From RUG100 sp050953425 (GTDB taxonomy: Bacteria; Bacillota; Clostridia; Peptostreptococcales; Anaerovoracaceae): 64,000 nt of DNA. Positions 26,037 through 35,940 of the stretch are shown here, one piece after another. The notes beneath the pieces are model-generated. The model did not search any database, was not told where the DNA came from, and saw nothing but the letters and a program-made list of their open reading frames with translations. The stretch spans positions 124,001 to 188,000 of the forward strand of contig JBMNMQ010000002.1 of assembly GCA_050953425.1 (NCBI GenBank), written 5' to 3'. A program made the position numbers and the translations under genes. How positions within the stretch are numbered: position 1 is the stretch's first letter; each line of letters opens with the position of its first letter.

Positions 26037-26564
26037 TTATGCAATTTCTGCGCCGAGTTTTTTCAATTCCCTGAGAGCGGCTGGATTTTCCGCGAGTTCA
26101 TTTTTTCCTGTCGCGCAGTAATCTTTGTAAAACAGGATTTCCCAGTTCAAATATGCCGCGATACAGGCAAACTGTTTTCTGATTAATGTATACTCTTCGT
26201 TATCCGTCGCGGCACCACCTACAACCAGCACACCGACTTTTTTCCCTCTCAGCAACGCGCCTCTGCAGTAGCATTTATCAATCACCAGCTTTAACTGTGC
26301 GGTCACGCCCCACCAGTATACCGGTGTAGCAAAAATAACCATATCCGCTGCAACAATTTTGTCGATGGTTTCATTGGTATCGTCTCCGGCCACGCAGCCT
26401 TTCGCACACTGACAGGCACCGCAGCCTTTACATCCACTGATGTTCAGTTTATCCGCATGAATGATTTCAAAGTCGTTCCCTGTTCCGGCGCCTTCAACAT
26501 ATGCGTTAATCGCCGACAGCGTATTTCCTGCTCTCGGGCTCCCATTTACAATAACTATTTTCAT
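26037..26564 (-). CDS. Flavodoxin-fold NAD(P)H-dependent FMN reductase / iron-sulfur flavoprotein-like
   Basis: The 175-residue protein starts MKIVIVNGSPRAGNTLSAI, the phosphate-binding loop of the FMN reductase/flavodoxin_2 family. It then has a four-Cys segment (SGCKGCGACQCAKGC) as in multimeric flavodoxins and small iron-sulfur flavoproteins, followed by IFATPVYWWGVTAQLKLVIDK, the FMN-contacting loop. It probably serves as an FMN-dependent electron carrier or reductase under anaerobic or oxidative stress. GAGAGG lies before the ATG; an upstream in-frame start would include that site. It stands alone between the ATPase relic and a membrane protein. Confidence 0.88.
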   Translation of the reverse strand: MKIVIVNGSPRAGNTLSAINAYVEGAGTGNDFEIIHADKLNISGCKGCGACQCAKGCVAGDDTNETIDKIVAADMVIFATPVYWWGVTAQLKLVIDKCYCRGALLRGKKVGVLVVGGAATDNEEYTLIRKQFACIAAYLNWEILFYKDYCATGKNELAENPAALRELKKLGAEIA

Positions 26565-26739
26565 GAAATCAGCCTCTCTTTCCATCCTGTATCATTGAAT
26601 ATTATGCCATAAAAAAAGATGATTTGCACCAGAACTGAACAGACCTTTGTTCTGTTTTCAGCAGTCGGGTTCCATACAGGAGGAAAAAACAACAACCCGC
26701 CCTCCGCCTCCATGGCGGCGGGTTCAGATCGGCCGGGGG

Positions 26740-27426
26740 TCAGATTCTGCCCTGCCGGATCACAACATCCATCGCGTAGAATATAATGAATACCTGAAGG
26801 ATATCCGTAAATACGGCTGCGCCCGCGAGGTCTGTGATCACGAATAGAAATATGCCCGAGATAACGCAGAAAACGAGTACTGCCGCTTTTAAATACGGCG
26901 CTCGCTGCGGGTGCTTTTTAAGCGTCAACATGAGTATGCCGGCAAAGATACAAGCAGCGCCCATCATGATCATGCCGGAGAATACACCGATCATCATCTT
27001 CGATGTGTCGTGATTTCTGTCTATCCAGAACATCGCCAGTCCGGTCGCCGCGAACAGGGAGCCGACTCCGATGAATGCCGATCCCATGATATTGACCTTT
27101 CTTTTCATGACCGGATTGCTGAAGTTGTAGACAGGTTTTCCCTGCCGCATGGCTTGAAGCTGCTCTTCGCTGTATTCAGTCGGAGTATCCTCTGCTTTGA
27201 CGACTTTCGGGAATTTCTGCGCTTTGAATTCGAACACACATGCCGCGCATAATACAGCAAAAGAAAGACAGTAGAGCAGAACGCCCGGGGCTGTCTTGCG
27301 ATTGCAGAGAGCCGCCGTACCCGCCGCGAGAAACACGATCCCGACACAGATGCAGAGGATCATTGCTTCCCTGTATTGCTTTCCCCGATCTCCGGTTCTT
27401 TTCAGCTGTTTACCTGTCTTTTTCAT
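26740..27426 (-). CDS. Six-TM membrane protein of unknown function
   Basis: About 228 residues with six hydrophobic segments (roughly 22-41, 47-66, 112-132, 142-162, 178-196, 203-220 from MKKTGKQLKR). A hydrophilic loop between TM2 and TM3 contains PTEYSEEQLQAMRQGKPVYN. I do not recognise the family. A basic N-terminus suggests a cytoplasmic start. No operon partner is obvious. Confidence 0.6.
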   Translation of the reverse strand: MKKTGKQLKRTGDRGKQYREAMILCICVGIVFLAAGTAALCNRKTAPGVLLYCLSFAVLCAACVFEFKAQKFPKVVKAEDTPTEYSEEQLQAMRQGKPVYNFSNPVMKRKVNIMGSAFIGVGSLFAATGLAMFWIDRNHDTSKMMIGVFSGMIMMGAACIFAGILMLTLKKHPQRAPYLKAAVLVFCVISGIFLFVITDLAGAAVFTDILQVFIIFYAMDVVIRQGRI

Positions 27427-28151
27427 ACGAATACTTCGTACAGCCAATGAGCTGCCATATTCCCGCTGTCCCTGGGATCACGCGAATTCTCCGCCATACC
27501 AGGGCCGCGTCAGAGAACATTCCGAGTATCTTTTCTATATTTTACTTGTTCGGGGAAAAAGTATCTGTCGTGTCATTGTAAGATTTATGTAAATCGGTTC
27601 CTCGAAACGAATCCTGCGATCCGCGAATTTCTTTCCGTACAGCGCATAGGAAATAACAGCTGTGACCAGAGCCGAATAGCCGACAGCCGAGAGACCCGCC
27701 CCATGCTGTCAGTAAAAAAATCCGTTTCATCGATCATGCAGGACCTGTGCGGCATGATCTGCTTCGTCCGATTTCAGCGTCGTCGGCTTCACCCAATGAT
27801 ACCTGCCCTGCTTTGTTCGATTATATAGTTATGCGGACAATATTTCAAATGACTGTCGCGAACGTTCGGAGCGATGCATTCCATGACCTGTTTCGCGTCC
27901 CGAACTTTGCACCCATGCCGCCGTTTTGGATGCAGGCCCATGCCGCCGTTGCGGAGGCTTTACATTCCCATTTGCAAATGATAGCATGACTGGAGAAAGG
28001 CATGGTTTGCAAATGCCTTCAAATCCCATGTCTGAATCATCCCGCGGCGTTTTCGCCGCATACGATGTCAGGAATACCGAACCGCCCCTGCGGCATTCGA
28101 TCGCCTGTTCGGCGGTCTGCCATAACAGGCGCTTTCACGGAGGTGCAGGAA
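27427..28151. other. Long intergenic region without a supported gene
   Basis: I see no credible coding frame or ribosome site in these 725 bases. Notable items are a perfect 12-bp palindrome CATTTGCAAATG (27969-27980), a second GTTTGCAAATG 30 bases later, and a direct repeat CCATGCCGCCGTT near 27911 and 27938. It probably contains the promoter region of the EFR1 gene. Confidence 0.5.
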
Positions 28152-28904
28152 ATGATTCTGTTTTTTTCGGCAACGGGGAACTGCCGACACACAGCAGTAC
28201 GGATCGCGGCGAAAACCGGCGACCGGCTTCTGGATATCGCGGAAATGATGAAAGAGAAGCGTTTTCGCATCGCTCCCGCGGATGGCGAAAATATAGGCAT
28301 GGTGATACCGGTTTACGACTGGATCCTGCCGTCGATCGTAGACGAGTTTCTGGGCAAGCTCGCGATCGATGCGCCGGGCGGGAGCCACTACGTCTTTCTG
28401 ATTGTGACATTCGGAACGACCCCCGGCTGTACGGCTTCTCTGGCAGACAGATACATGAGGGAAAAAGGCTTTCCGTTCCGGGCGTTTTATACCGTGCAGA
28501 TGCCCGACACCTGGACACCCGTCTTTGATCTGTCCGATCCGGATAAAGTGCGAGAACTGAATGAAAAGGCGGACAAGCAGATCGATGAGATCATCACCAA
28601 AATCGCCGACCGGCAGCCGGGTGATTTTTCCCGCCGCCGTCTGCCTGGCTTTGTCGCCGGTCCGGCGAAGCTGAATTATGAACGTGTCCGCAAAACCAGC
28701 CATTTTCACGTAACCGATGACTGCGTCGGCTGCGCAGTATGTGCGGACAACTGCCCGATCCGGGCGATAGAAATCAAGGACGGCAGACCCGCCTGGCTCA
28801 AAGAGAAATGCGTCATGTGTCTTCGCTGCCTGCACCGCTGTCCGAAATTTGCCATTCAGTATGGCCGCAGAACGAAGCGGCACGGACAGTATGTGCATCC
28901 GTGA
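28152..28904 (+). CDS. EFR1-type flavodoxin/2[4Fe-4S] ferredoxin fusion
   Basis: The 250-residue protein begins with a flavodoxin-like loop (MILFFSATGNCRHTA) and ends in a dicluster ferredoxin domain, with CVGCAVCADNCP near 195 and CVMCLRCLHRCP near 225. This is the EFR1 architecture: a flavodoxin domain joined to two [4Fe-4S] clusters, inferred to move low-potential electrons in anaerobes. The ATG at 28152 follows GGAGG by eight bases; the frame is open further upstream, but that sequence is not protein-like. A partner enzyme is not encoded next to it. Confidence 0.88.
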   Translation: MILFFSATGNCRHTAVRIAAKTGDRLLDIAEMMKEKRFRIAPADGENIGMVIPVYDWILPSIVDEFLGKLAIDAPGGSHYVFLIVTFGTTPGCTASLADRYMREKGFPFRAFYTVQMPDTWTPVFDLSDPDKVRELNEKADKQIDEIITKIADRQPGDFSRRRLPGFVAGPAKLNYERVRKTSHFHVTDDCVGCAVCADNCPIRAIEIKDGRPAWLKEKCVMCLRCLHRCPKFAIQYGRRTKRHGQYVHP

Positions 28905-29048
28905 TGCGGATGGCCGAAGAACCTGTCACAATGTTCACAGACCGTATTCTTAAAAAGGTCGCAAATAAATTTATCGATCGTTTAAAAAATTTCCTGCGGT
29001 GGTAAGAATAGTTAGGAATTTCTTGTTGTGAATGAACAAGGAGATGTC

Positions 29049-32000
29049 ATGTTGATAAGAAAGAAAAAGGCCGCACGCCTCCTGACGATCGCCCTGGCCC
29101 TGATCTTTGCCATGGGTCTGCTCGCGCCGCACGTTTCTTTCGTCAAAGCGGACGGAGACGATTTTGTCAAGAAGGTCACATATAAAAGCGGTGAGGAGGT
29201 CTTGCAGCCCAATCCGGACGGCAGTTACACCGTGGAATTGAACAAAGATTATGAAGTAGATCTGGAATTTGAGGAATCGGAGGGCAGCCAGTTCCCTTCT
29301 GACCAGCTTGTCTACCAGCTTCCGACGGGGATCAATCCCGCAGCAGTCGAAGGCGATCTGAGCATCGACTTCTCCGTGGTAGATGCCGGCGGAACGGTGA
29401 CGAATAAAGAACTCAAGGGCAACCACTACACCATCGAGGCAGACGGCAAGATCACCGTCACCTGGAACACGAGCGATGAAGCTTATTCTGCTTTCGAGGA
29501 CTGCGGGAACGTCAGCTTTATCCTGCAGTTTTCCGGGTTCTTTGACGGGAATAGCACCGAGCTGACTTTCAGTGACAGTGTCAAGACAACGATAAATGTA
29601 GACGACACGGCGGATGTGACCGTCAGGAAAAGCGGTCAGTATGATCCACAGACAAACAAAGTCAAGTATACGGCGACCGTTACCGGCAAGAAAGGAAGCA
29701 GCAGCAACGTCGTCGTCACCGATGAACTAAAAGGCACCGCGCTGAAGCTGGATGCCGATTCCATCAAGATCAGCAAGAACCCCGTGACGGCCGCGGAGCC
29801 TGCGCAGCAAAGCGTTTCCGAAAGCGGATTCACTTATAACATCGCCACTGTCAACGCCGGTGACGTCTACACGTTCACCTACACAGCCTCCGTCGAGATC
29901 GACAAGGTCACAGGTGACGGTACCGCAGAGCAGACGGAAAACGACATCTCGATCAAGTCAGATGAACATCCGGAACCATATACTGAGACAACTGATCTAA
30001 AAGACAGTATCCACTACACTGATATTAACAAAAATGTTGAGCTTGAAAAGAACGATGATGGCACGACATCGATAAAATGGACGATCAAATACGGTGATAA
30101 GGACAGTAAGGCCTCTCTTGCCGGCTTTACACTGACGGACAAGCTGATGTGGAGTGAGAGGCTTACTTATGATACGACGCATCACCCCGAAGGGATAAGC
30201 GTCCGGGAAAACGATAAGACACCGTATAACGTGTCCTGGTCAAATGTCGGCGTGACGACAGGAAAGGAACAGAGCTGGAAGTGGACGATTCCGGACGGCG
30301 CCCCGGGGAATACGGAATATACCATTACCTATTACACGCTGTACGATACGACGGGCCAGATTACGGCAGAGCATCCGGCCAACAGCGTAGAAGACGGCCA
30401 CGGCCACAAAGCCGACAAGGGAATCGACGTCGGTCACAATGACATCGGTCTGGTTAAAAAATTCTCCGGATTTCTTTCCGATAACAATGCAGCGAGCTGG
30501 ACCATCACGATCACGGTGCCGGCTTCCGGTCTGAAAACCGCTGTCCTCAACGATTGGTATCCCAAAAAAACGATCAACGGGACGGAATATACAGAACCGG
30601 TGGATTTTGATTCCATCCACGTGAGCGGGCTTTTGAACGGGGAGAATTATAGGATAACAAAGTCTGACAGCAAGCATTTCGAAATGACGTTTGCTTCCGA
30701 CTATACTGACGACGGCACGGCATACGCCCTGAAGCCGTCTTCGGAAAGCCGCACGATCACCGTGACGCTCAATACGAAGAAAAATCAGGATTGGATCGAC
30801 GTGTCCAAAGATTCAGATAAGAGCAGCGATCGCGTCCACATTAACGGAGCCTCGTTCTATGGAAACGGCCAGCGTCTCTGGTCACAGAACGGATATTCAA
30901 CCAACGAGAAGTTTATCGACAAGACGGCACAGAACGACGGCAACCCGGTCGGATATTTCAAAGATCCGAATACCGTAAAGGGATTTTCCAAAACGGCATC
31001 CTCGGATACCGACCTCCCCTGCTGGCAGTTCAAAATCGCGCTGGAAGGTGTTTACGGAGATATTGACATCACAGACAAGTTCAATACGGATCTGTTCGAG
31101 ATCGTCCCGGAAACGGTCGAGAACGAGAGCAAAACCGATAACCGCCGCGTTTACGGTGCAGACACCAGTCATGGCACGGACATCAACGGCGATATTTCCC
31201 GGGTAACTGTCACACCCGCAAAGGAAGGCGCCAGCCTTCATATAGACAGCGATAAGCTTCCGAAGTATCAGAACAATGAAGACCTTTACTACAGCAAATA
31301 CTTCATTGTCTACTACGTGCGGGTCAAGAGTCCGGAAGCCCTGCAGAAGCTCCGCACCATCTGCGCGGAGCAGGGAAAGGATCTGAAAGCCTCCCTGACG
31401 AACGAGGTGACTTACGACACCAAGACCGATACGGCCGACTTCTACTACACTTATGAGGGTGCGAAGAAGGAAATCGTAAAGGAAGCATATGTCGATCCGA
31501 CCGACGGGTATACCTATGCGGATTTCAAGATCGTCCTGAACCCCACGGCAGCGGAAATGGATGCGAACTCTGACACGCTTACCGCTGCGGATACCTGGTC
31601 AGAAAGTCTCGCCGTGAAGCCGGATTCCTTCGCTTTCAAGGACGCTTCCGGGAATGATATTTCCGACCGCGTCTCCTATGACATTCAGGAACGCACGGCA
31701 ACCTTCACGATCCCTGACAAGACGGCCGTTACGGTCACTTACCGCGCCCGGATCCTCGGAACCGGTGAAGTCGATTACAGCAACACGGCGACGATCAAGG
31801 GATACATCTCCGGCAGGAGCGCGACGGCAGCCGTCAGTTCCAGCGGCGGCGGAAGCGGATCCGTTTTTACCGTTTATCTGCTCAAATACGCCGAAGGAAA
31901 TATGAACCAGCATCTGGGCGGTGCGACCTTCTCACTCTACAGAATGGATGCTTCCGGCAGCAAGGTGCCGGTGAAAGACAAGAACGGCAATACCGTAACA

Positions 32001-33341
32001 TTCACCACCGACGACAATGGGAAAGCCACCCTCTTCGGCTCCCAGAAGAACGACGGCTGGTCCTTCTACGAAGGTACCCGGTACTTTCTCCACGAAGAGT
32101 CTGCTCCGACCGGCTTCATCAAGCTCAGCAAAGACTATGCATTCCAGCTGAGCAAGACAAAGCAGGACTGGGATGAACACCTGTATATCAATGGCGACAC
32201 CATCATGATCCCGAACGAAAAGATCACTGAATTTTCGTTTACCAAGATCTGGAACGACCATGACAATAACGATGGGATCCGCCCGAGCTCCGATCCTTCG
32301 AGTGACAATTACTTCGGCAGATGGCTCCATCTGTACAAGACGGAGAACGGCGTCGAGACCGAAGTCAGCGGTTATTCCCCGACAATCACGGTTGACAGGA
32401 ACGACAGCAGCAAATGGACCGTCAGCTATGAAAATCTTCCGGTCATCGACGGCACCTACAGTGTCAGGGAAATCATCCCCGGCAGCGACTATTTTGCCGA
32501 CTATGGTGCACAGGATCAGACCGCCGTGTCCAACAAGGGAACACTGACGAATACGCACGAGGATCTCACCGAGGACCTGTCCATCACCAAGAAATGGGCT
32601 GACGGCGACGGCGCAGACCGGCCTGACGCCAGCACATTCGCCGGCTGGCTGCACCTCTGTAAGAAAGTCGGGAACGCGGATGCTGTCGATCTGACCGCTG
32701 CTTCCCCGGCCGGCACATATGAGCCGACGATCGAACAAAACGGATCCACCTGGAACGTGACGTACAAGGATCTTCCCTCCCGGGAGAACGGCAATAAAGT
32801 TTCCTACTACATCACAGAGGTCATCCCCGATGGCAGCAGCTATATCGCCAGCTGCGGCGCGGAGGATCAGAACTCCGTCTCCGACGGCGGCACCCTGCTC
32901 AACACCGACGCGCATGAAAGCAGCATCAGCATTCCGGTGCGGAAAAAGTGGGCCGATGGCGCCAGGGGTGAGAAAGCTGTGCTCATCCTCACAGCCAATG
33001 GCAGAAAGACCGACAGGAGCCTCGAGCTGAATGCAGACAACAACTGGAAGTCATCCTTTGATAATCTGCCAAAATATGACCAGAACGGCAGCGAGATCAA
33101 ATACGGCATCATCGAAGCGACTTTGGAATGGAAATATACCGTGAAGCCGGACGATCAGGAAGGCTTTATCGTCACAAATCATCCGAAGAATGCGCCGGAT
33201 CTCGTCGACTCCGAGCAGCAGACGGGCCGGGTGATCAGCACCGGCGATCCCGGTCTGCCGATCGCGCCTCTGGCTGCTGCCGCGTGCGCGGCCGCGGCGG
33301 TCATCGGCCGGCTTGCCCTGCGGCGCCGCAGAACGCGGTGA
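29049..33341 (+). CDS. Large Cna/SpaA-type surface adhesin with STGDPG-TM anchor
   Basis: About 1430 residues. A signal peptide (RLLTIALALIFAMGLLAP) is followed by about 900 residues of beta-rich adhesin-type domains (Thr/Asp-rich, with ITVTWNTSD and TADVTVRKSGQYD-type strands). Then come a SpaA-like prealbumin domain (about 937-1057; GGATFSLYRMD, YFLHEESAPTGF) and three Cna-B domains (about 1060-1174, 1175-1289, 1292-1379; FTKIWNDHDNNDG, ITKKWADGDGADRP, VRKKWADGARG). The Lys and Glu/Asn positions expected for isopeptide bonds are present. The C-terminus has STGDPG at 1397-1402, a hydrophobic Ala-rich helix and RRRRTR. AAGGAG lies five bases before the ATG. Confidence 0.9.
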   Translation: MLIRKKKAARLLTIALALIFAMGLLAPHVSFVKADGDDFVKKVTYKSGEEVLQPNPDGSYTVELNKDYEVDLEFEESEGSQFPSDQLVYQLPTGINPAAVEGDLSIDFSVVDAGGTVTNKELKGNHYTIEADGKITVTWNTSDEAYSAFEDCGNVSFILQFSGFFDGNSTELTFSDSVKTTINVDDTADVTVRKSGQYDPQTNKVKYTATVTGKKGSSSNVVVTDELKGTALKLDADSIKISKNPVTAAEPAQQSVSESGFTYNIATVNAGDVYTFTYTASVEIDKVTGDGTAEQTENDISIKSDEHPEPYTETTDLKDSIHYTDINKNVELEKNDDGTTSIKWTIKYGDKDSKASLAGFTLTDKLMWSERLTYDTTHHPEGISVRENDKTPYNVSWSNVGVTTGKEQSWKWTIPDGAPGNTEYTITYYTLYDTTGQITAEHPANSVEDGHGHKADKGIDVGHNDIGLVKKFSGFLSDNNAASWTITITVPASGLKTAVLNDWYPKKTINGTEYTEPVDFDSIHVSGLLNGENYRITKSDSKHFEMTFASDYTDDGTAYALKPSSESRTITVTLNTKKNQDWIDVSKDSDKSSDRVHINGASFYGNGQRLWSQNGYSTNEKFIDKTAQNDGNPVGYFKDPNTVKGFSKTASSDTDLPCWQFKIALEGVYGDIDITDKFNTDLFEIVPETVENESKTDNRRVYGADTSHGTDINGDISRVTVTPAKEGASLHIDSDKLPKYQNNEDLYYSKYFIVYYVRVKSPEALQKLRTICAEQGKDLKASLTNEVTYDTKTDTADFYYTYEGAKKEIVKEAYVDPTDGYTYADFKIVLNPTAAEMDANSDTLTAADTWSESLAVKPDSFAFKDASGNDISDRVSYDIQERTATFTIPDKTAVTVTYRARILGTGEVDYSNTATIKGYISGRSATAAVSSSGGGSGSVFTVYLLKYAEGNMNQHLGGATFSLYRMDASGSKVPVKDKNGNTVTFTTDDNGKATLFGSQKNDGWSFYEGTRYFLHEESAPTGFIKLSKDYAFQLSKTKQDWDEHLYINGDTIMIPNEKITEFSFTKIWNDHDNNDGIRPSSDPSSDNYFGRWLHLYKTENGVETEVSGYSPTITVDRNDSSKWTVSYENLPVIDGTYSVREIIPGSDYFADYGAQDQTAVSNKGTLTNTHEDLTEDLSITKKWADGDGADRPDASTFAGWLHLCKKVGNADAVDLTAASPAGTYEPTIEQNGSTWNVTYKDLPSRENGNKVSYYITEVIPDGSSYIASCGAEDQNSVSDGGTLLNTDAHESSISIPVRKKWADGARGEKAVLILTANGRKTDRSLELNADNNWKSSFDNLPKYDQNGSEIKYGIIEATLEWKYTVKPDDQEGFIVTNHPKNAPDLVDSEQQTGRVISTGDPGLPIAPLAAAACAAAAVIGRLALRRRRTR

Positions 33342-33459
33342 TCGCCGGCCGATCAGCTGCCGAATCAGCTGCCGCCATCGTGCCGGTGAAATATGGATAT
33401 TTTCTGCGCCGAAAACGCCGGTCCGGTGAATGTGAAAGCTGTGGGGTGCGGATGTTTTT

Positions 33460-34250
33460 TGGACCAACTAAACGGCCAACCCCATCATCTTACGATATTG
33501 CAGCGGACTCATGCCGCCAAGTGACAGTTTTATTCGATCTTCGGCGTACCAGTGCATATAATTATCGACTTCTTGAATGAATTGTTCAAGCGATGTATTT
33601 TGCCAGAAAGCCCATAGAACATCTCATTCTTGAGCCTTCCGAAAAAACCTTCACATGCGGAATTGTCCGGTGAACATCCCTTCTTTGACATGGATCGGGT
33701 CAGACCGGCGGCGGTCATCCTCTCGATCCAGCCTGGCCAGCGGTAATGGCATCCTCGATCGCTGTGCACAATAGGATGATCACTTCTTCCTAGCGTTGAG
33801 ACAGCTTCGTCTAACATAGTGTTGACCATTTCAGCATTAGGTGAGGTCCCAATCGTCCATGACACCGGGAGCCCGTCAAAACAGTCGATCATGGGTGAGA
33901 GATATACTTTGCCGGCTGGAATACTGAACTCCGTGATATCCGTGATCCATTTTTCATTTGGCTGATCAGAATGAAAATCTCGATCAAGAATATTGGGTAC
34001 AGCCGGCGTGATTTCTCCTTTGTAGGAGTTGTAGCGGCGTTTTCTGCTTTGGAAAACGTACAACTGAGATTCCCGCATCAAGCGCCTCACGATCTTCTCG
34101 GAAACGACAATTCCTTCGTTTCTGAGCACAGCATGGATCCGTCTGTAGCCATATCTGTGTTTCGATTCCTCAAACACCTGCTGAATTTCCAACCTCAGAG
34201 TCTCATATTTATCCGCTGCTAACAAAGCAGCTTGTTGATAACAGTAATTC
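33460..34250 (-). mobile_element. IS3-family insertion sequence remnant (orfB, 5'-truncated and frameshifted)
   Basis: The minus strand encodes the C-terminal two thirds of an IS3-type transposase: an HTH_21-like lead (YGYRRIHAVL) and the integrase core DDE blocks WITDITEF, HSDRGCHY and EGFFGRLKNEMFYG. After FYG the frame is lost by one base near 33610. The other frame then gives the normal ending (QNTSLEQFIQEVDNYMHWY... MSPLQYRKMMG). orfA and the first part of orfB are missing. An IS end-like TGGACCAACTAAACGG sits at 33460-33475. The element abuts an ATPase fragment at about 34250 and is inactive. Confidence 0.85.
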
Positions 34251-34812
34251 AACTTTTTCTTCTCTTTGTGCTTTTAGTTTTGAAATCTGTCCCTTGATTT
34301 TCTGAATCTCTTCTTGTGGCATCTCTGACGAAAATGATTTTGCGAAAGATAATACCATGTTTTTATAATCTTCTTTATGATAGTATCCAGCATTAAATAT
34401 AGTAGATGTATCTTTTCCGTCTTGGCCGACAAAAAACAGCTGAACGAACAACTCCATATCGACTATGTGTTTATTCCCATTAAAAGGAATTACTGGAAGT
34501 GGAAAAATATTAACTGTCCAGTAGCGTTTTAAATCTGACATACCATCAAAAATAAAGATGCCAGACTCTTTCTTTAATACATAAGAATCTCCACACCGCA
34601 CCAATGTATATTCTTTGCGATTATTTTCAAACTTTATATAGTAATAATAATCTTGAAATGGAAAGGAACTAGGGAAAATAGGTTTATTTCCTATAGCATA
34701 CATTGCAGCTTGAACCAATATTGTCTTGCCTTTATTGTTCTCGTTACTGCAAATAATATTAATCCCGTCTATAATGCTATTTTCAATATAAGCCTCTTCT
34801 TTATTTCCTAAG
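34251..34812 (-). pseudogene. Fragment of a P-loop ATPase (AAA/SMC-like N-terminus)
   Basis: About 185 codons are left. The start resembles the N-terminus of AAA-type SMC/RecN-like ATPases: GINIICSNENNKGKTILVQ carries the Walker A, followed by AMYAIGNKPIFPSSF and a Lys/Glu-rich coiled coil beginning IQKIKGQISKLKAQRE. It lacks its own first codons (it fuses into the flavodiiron stub at about 34812) and is cut by the IS3 remnant on its far side. ATPases of this kind are frequent in defence islands, but what is left does not identify a system. Confidence 0.6.
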
Positions 34813-35016
34813 GTCAACTTCCTGCTTCAGGTTTTCCACGAAGTCAAATCGGTGCGGGGTCCATACCGTGTCGATCAGAACCGTCTTTTCTTCTTCAATC
34901 AGGTAGGCATTCTGACTGGAACCATTCATAATAGAGTAATCATCTCCATGAAAGCTTTCCAGCTCCCAGTCCATATATCCTACCCAGCTGACATTGCCCT
35001 TCACATGTTTTCTCAT
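34813..35016 (-). pseudogene. 5' stub of a flavodiiron protein (FprA) gene
   Basis: The first 65 codons match the beginning of an A-type flavodiiron protein: VSWVGYMDWELESFHG, then NAYLIEEEKTVLIDTVW..FVENLKQEVDL, which is the lead into the metallo-beta-lactamase di-iron domain. The sequence then switches abruptly to the ATPase fragment, and the di-iron ligands and flavodoxin domain are missing. Flavodiiron proteins reduce O2 or NO to protect anaerobes, which fits the stress cluster upstream. It lies 15 bases after the ferredoxin gene and was probably the last gene of that operon. Confidence 0.82.
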
Positions 35017-35031
35017 AATGATGTTCCCCTC

Positions 35032-35217
35032 TTAAGCTTCTTCAATAGCACCAACCGGGCATCCATCCTTTGCTTCCGCAGCAGAAGCCTCTGCATCAGC
35101 CGGAACTTCTTCATCAATTGCCTTTGCTGTTCCCTCATCCGTGATAGAAAACACTTCCGGGCAGGTGCCCTCACACAGCCCACAGCCGATGCAGCTGTCG
35201 TTTACTTTGTACTTCAT
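35032..35217 (-). CDS. Small 4Fe-4S ferredoxin
   Basis: The 61-residue protein has one [4Fe-4S] binding set: CIGCGLCEGTCP near residues 10-20 and a distal Cys in KDGCPVGAI. This is the monocluster clostridial/Desulfovibrio type. Its length is normal, and GGAGG precedes the ATG. It lies between the cupin gene and the flavodiiron stub, so it probably supplied electrons to the flavodiiron protein or to Hcp. Confidence 0.93.
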   Translation of the reverse strand: MKYKVNDSCIGCGLCEGTCPEVFSITDEGTAKAIDEEVPADAEASAAEAKDGCPVGAIEEA

Positions 35218-35275
35218 GATTTTAACCTCCGTTCTTTTATATACGCGTTTTTGATTTTCAATAGTTTTTTACTGA

Positions 35276-35926
35276 TTACAGTGTCAGCAGCAGTGCCATT
35301 TTAAATCTGCTGTCAGCCTTAACGGAATGCAGACCGCCCTTCGCAAAATGAAAATTCTCCCCTGCTTTGATCGGGTATTCTTTTCCTTCGTATCCAATGA
35401 CGGCCTCTCCATCCAGCGCAAAAATCAGCGCTTCTCCCGGCGCCGCATGCTCAGATAGGCCTGTGCCTGCGTCAAAAGCCATCACTACAAATTTCATGCT
35501 CTCATTATGGGCAATATCCATGTTCACGATTTTCCCATCCTGGTAAGGAACCAGTTCTGACAGCTTAAATACCTCACCTGCTTTGATTGCCTCGTTCATA
35601 ACGTCTTCCTTTCTGATGTGAATCTCTGTATATACAGTACCTGTTTCCGTCTTCATTCCAACCGGCGCATCCATCGGAGCGAGAAGGCTTTCTCCGGTGT
35701 GAAGATCTTTCTCCCTTCCGTCCTGTCCATAAACGGTAAGTGTTCCGTCCGCCACGATGAGCAGCTTGTAATACGGATAAATCTCCGCGCTGATATCTGT
35801 GCCCTTTGCCAGCGAAAAGTAAGTAATGCTGCTGCTTCCTTGATGTACTTCCTTTGATATTGTGCAGCCGGGGACGGGCACGTTATCCTCCGCAATAGAA
35901 AACACCTCGCCTGTTTTTTCCTTCAT
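35276..35926 (-). CDS. Two-domain cupin protein
   Basis: The 216-residue protein contains two cupin barrels. The first (about 15-100) has YYKLLIVADGTLTVYG and LHTGESLLAP. The second (about 112-216) has MKFVVMAFDAGTGLSEHAAPGEALIFALDGEAVIGYEG and IKAGENFHFAKGGLHSVK, including metal-type His and Glu positions. The small-molecule ligand or reaction is unknown. In this cluster it may act as a sensor or protective metal protein. It is 14 bases from the DUF2249 gene, in the same operon. Confidence 0.88.
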   Translation of the reverse strand: MKEKTGEVFSIAEDNVPVPGCTISKEVHQGSSSITYFSLAKGTDISAEIYPYYKLLIVADGTLTVYGQDGREKDLHTGESLLAPMDAPVGMKTETGTVYTEIHIRKEDVMNEAIKAGEVFKLSELVPYQDGKIVNMDIAHNESMKFVVMAFDAGTGLSEHAAPGEALIFALDGEAVIGYEGKEYPIKAGENFHFAKGGLHSVKADSRFKMALLLTL

Positions 35927-35940
35927 GATCCGTCATCTCC

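Noticed and set aside
34251..34812. Assignment of the ATPase fragment to a named defence system
   Set aside because: Only the Walker A end remains; no partner gene survives, so any system name would be a guess.
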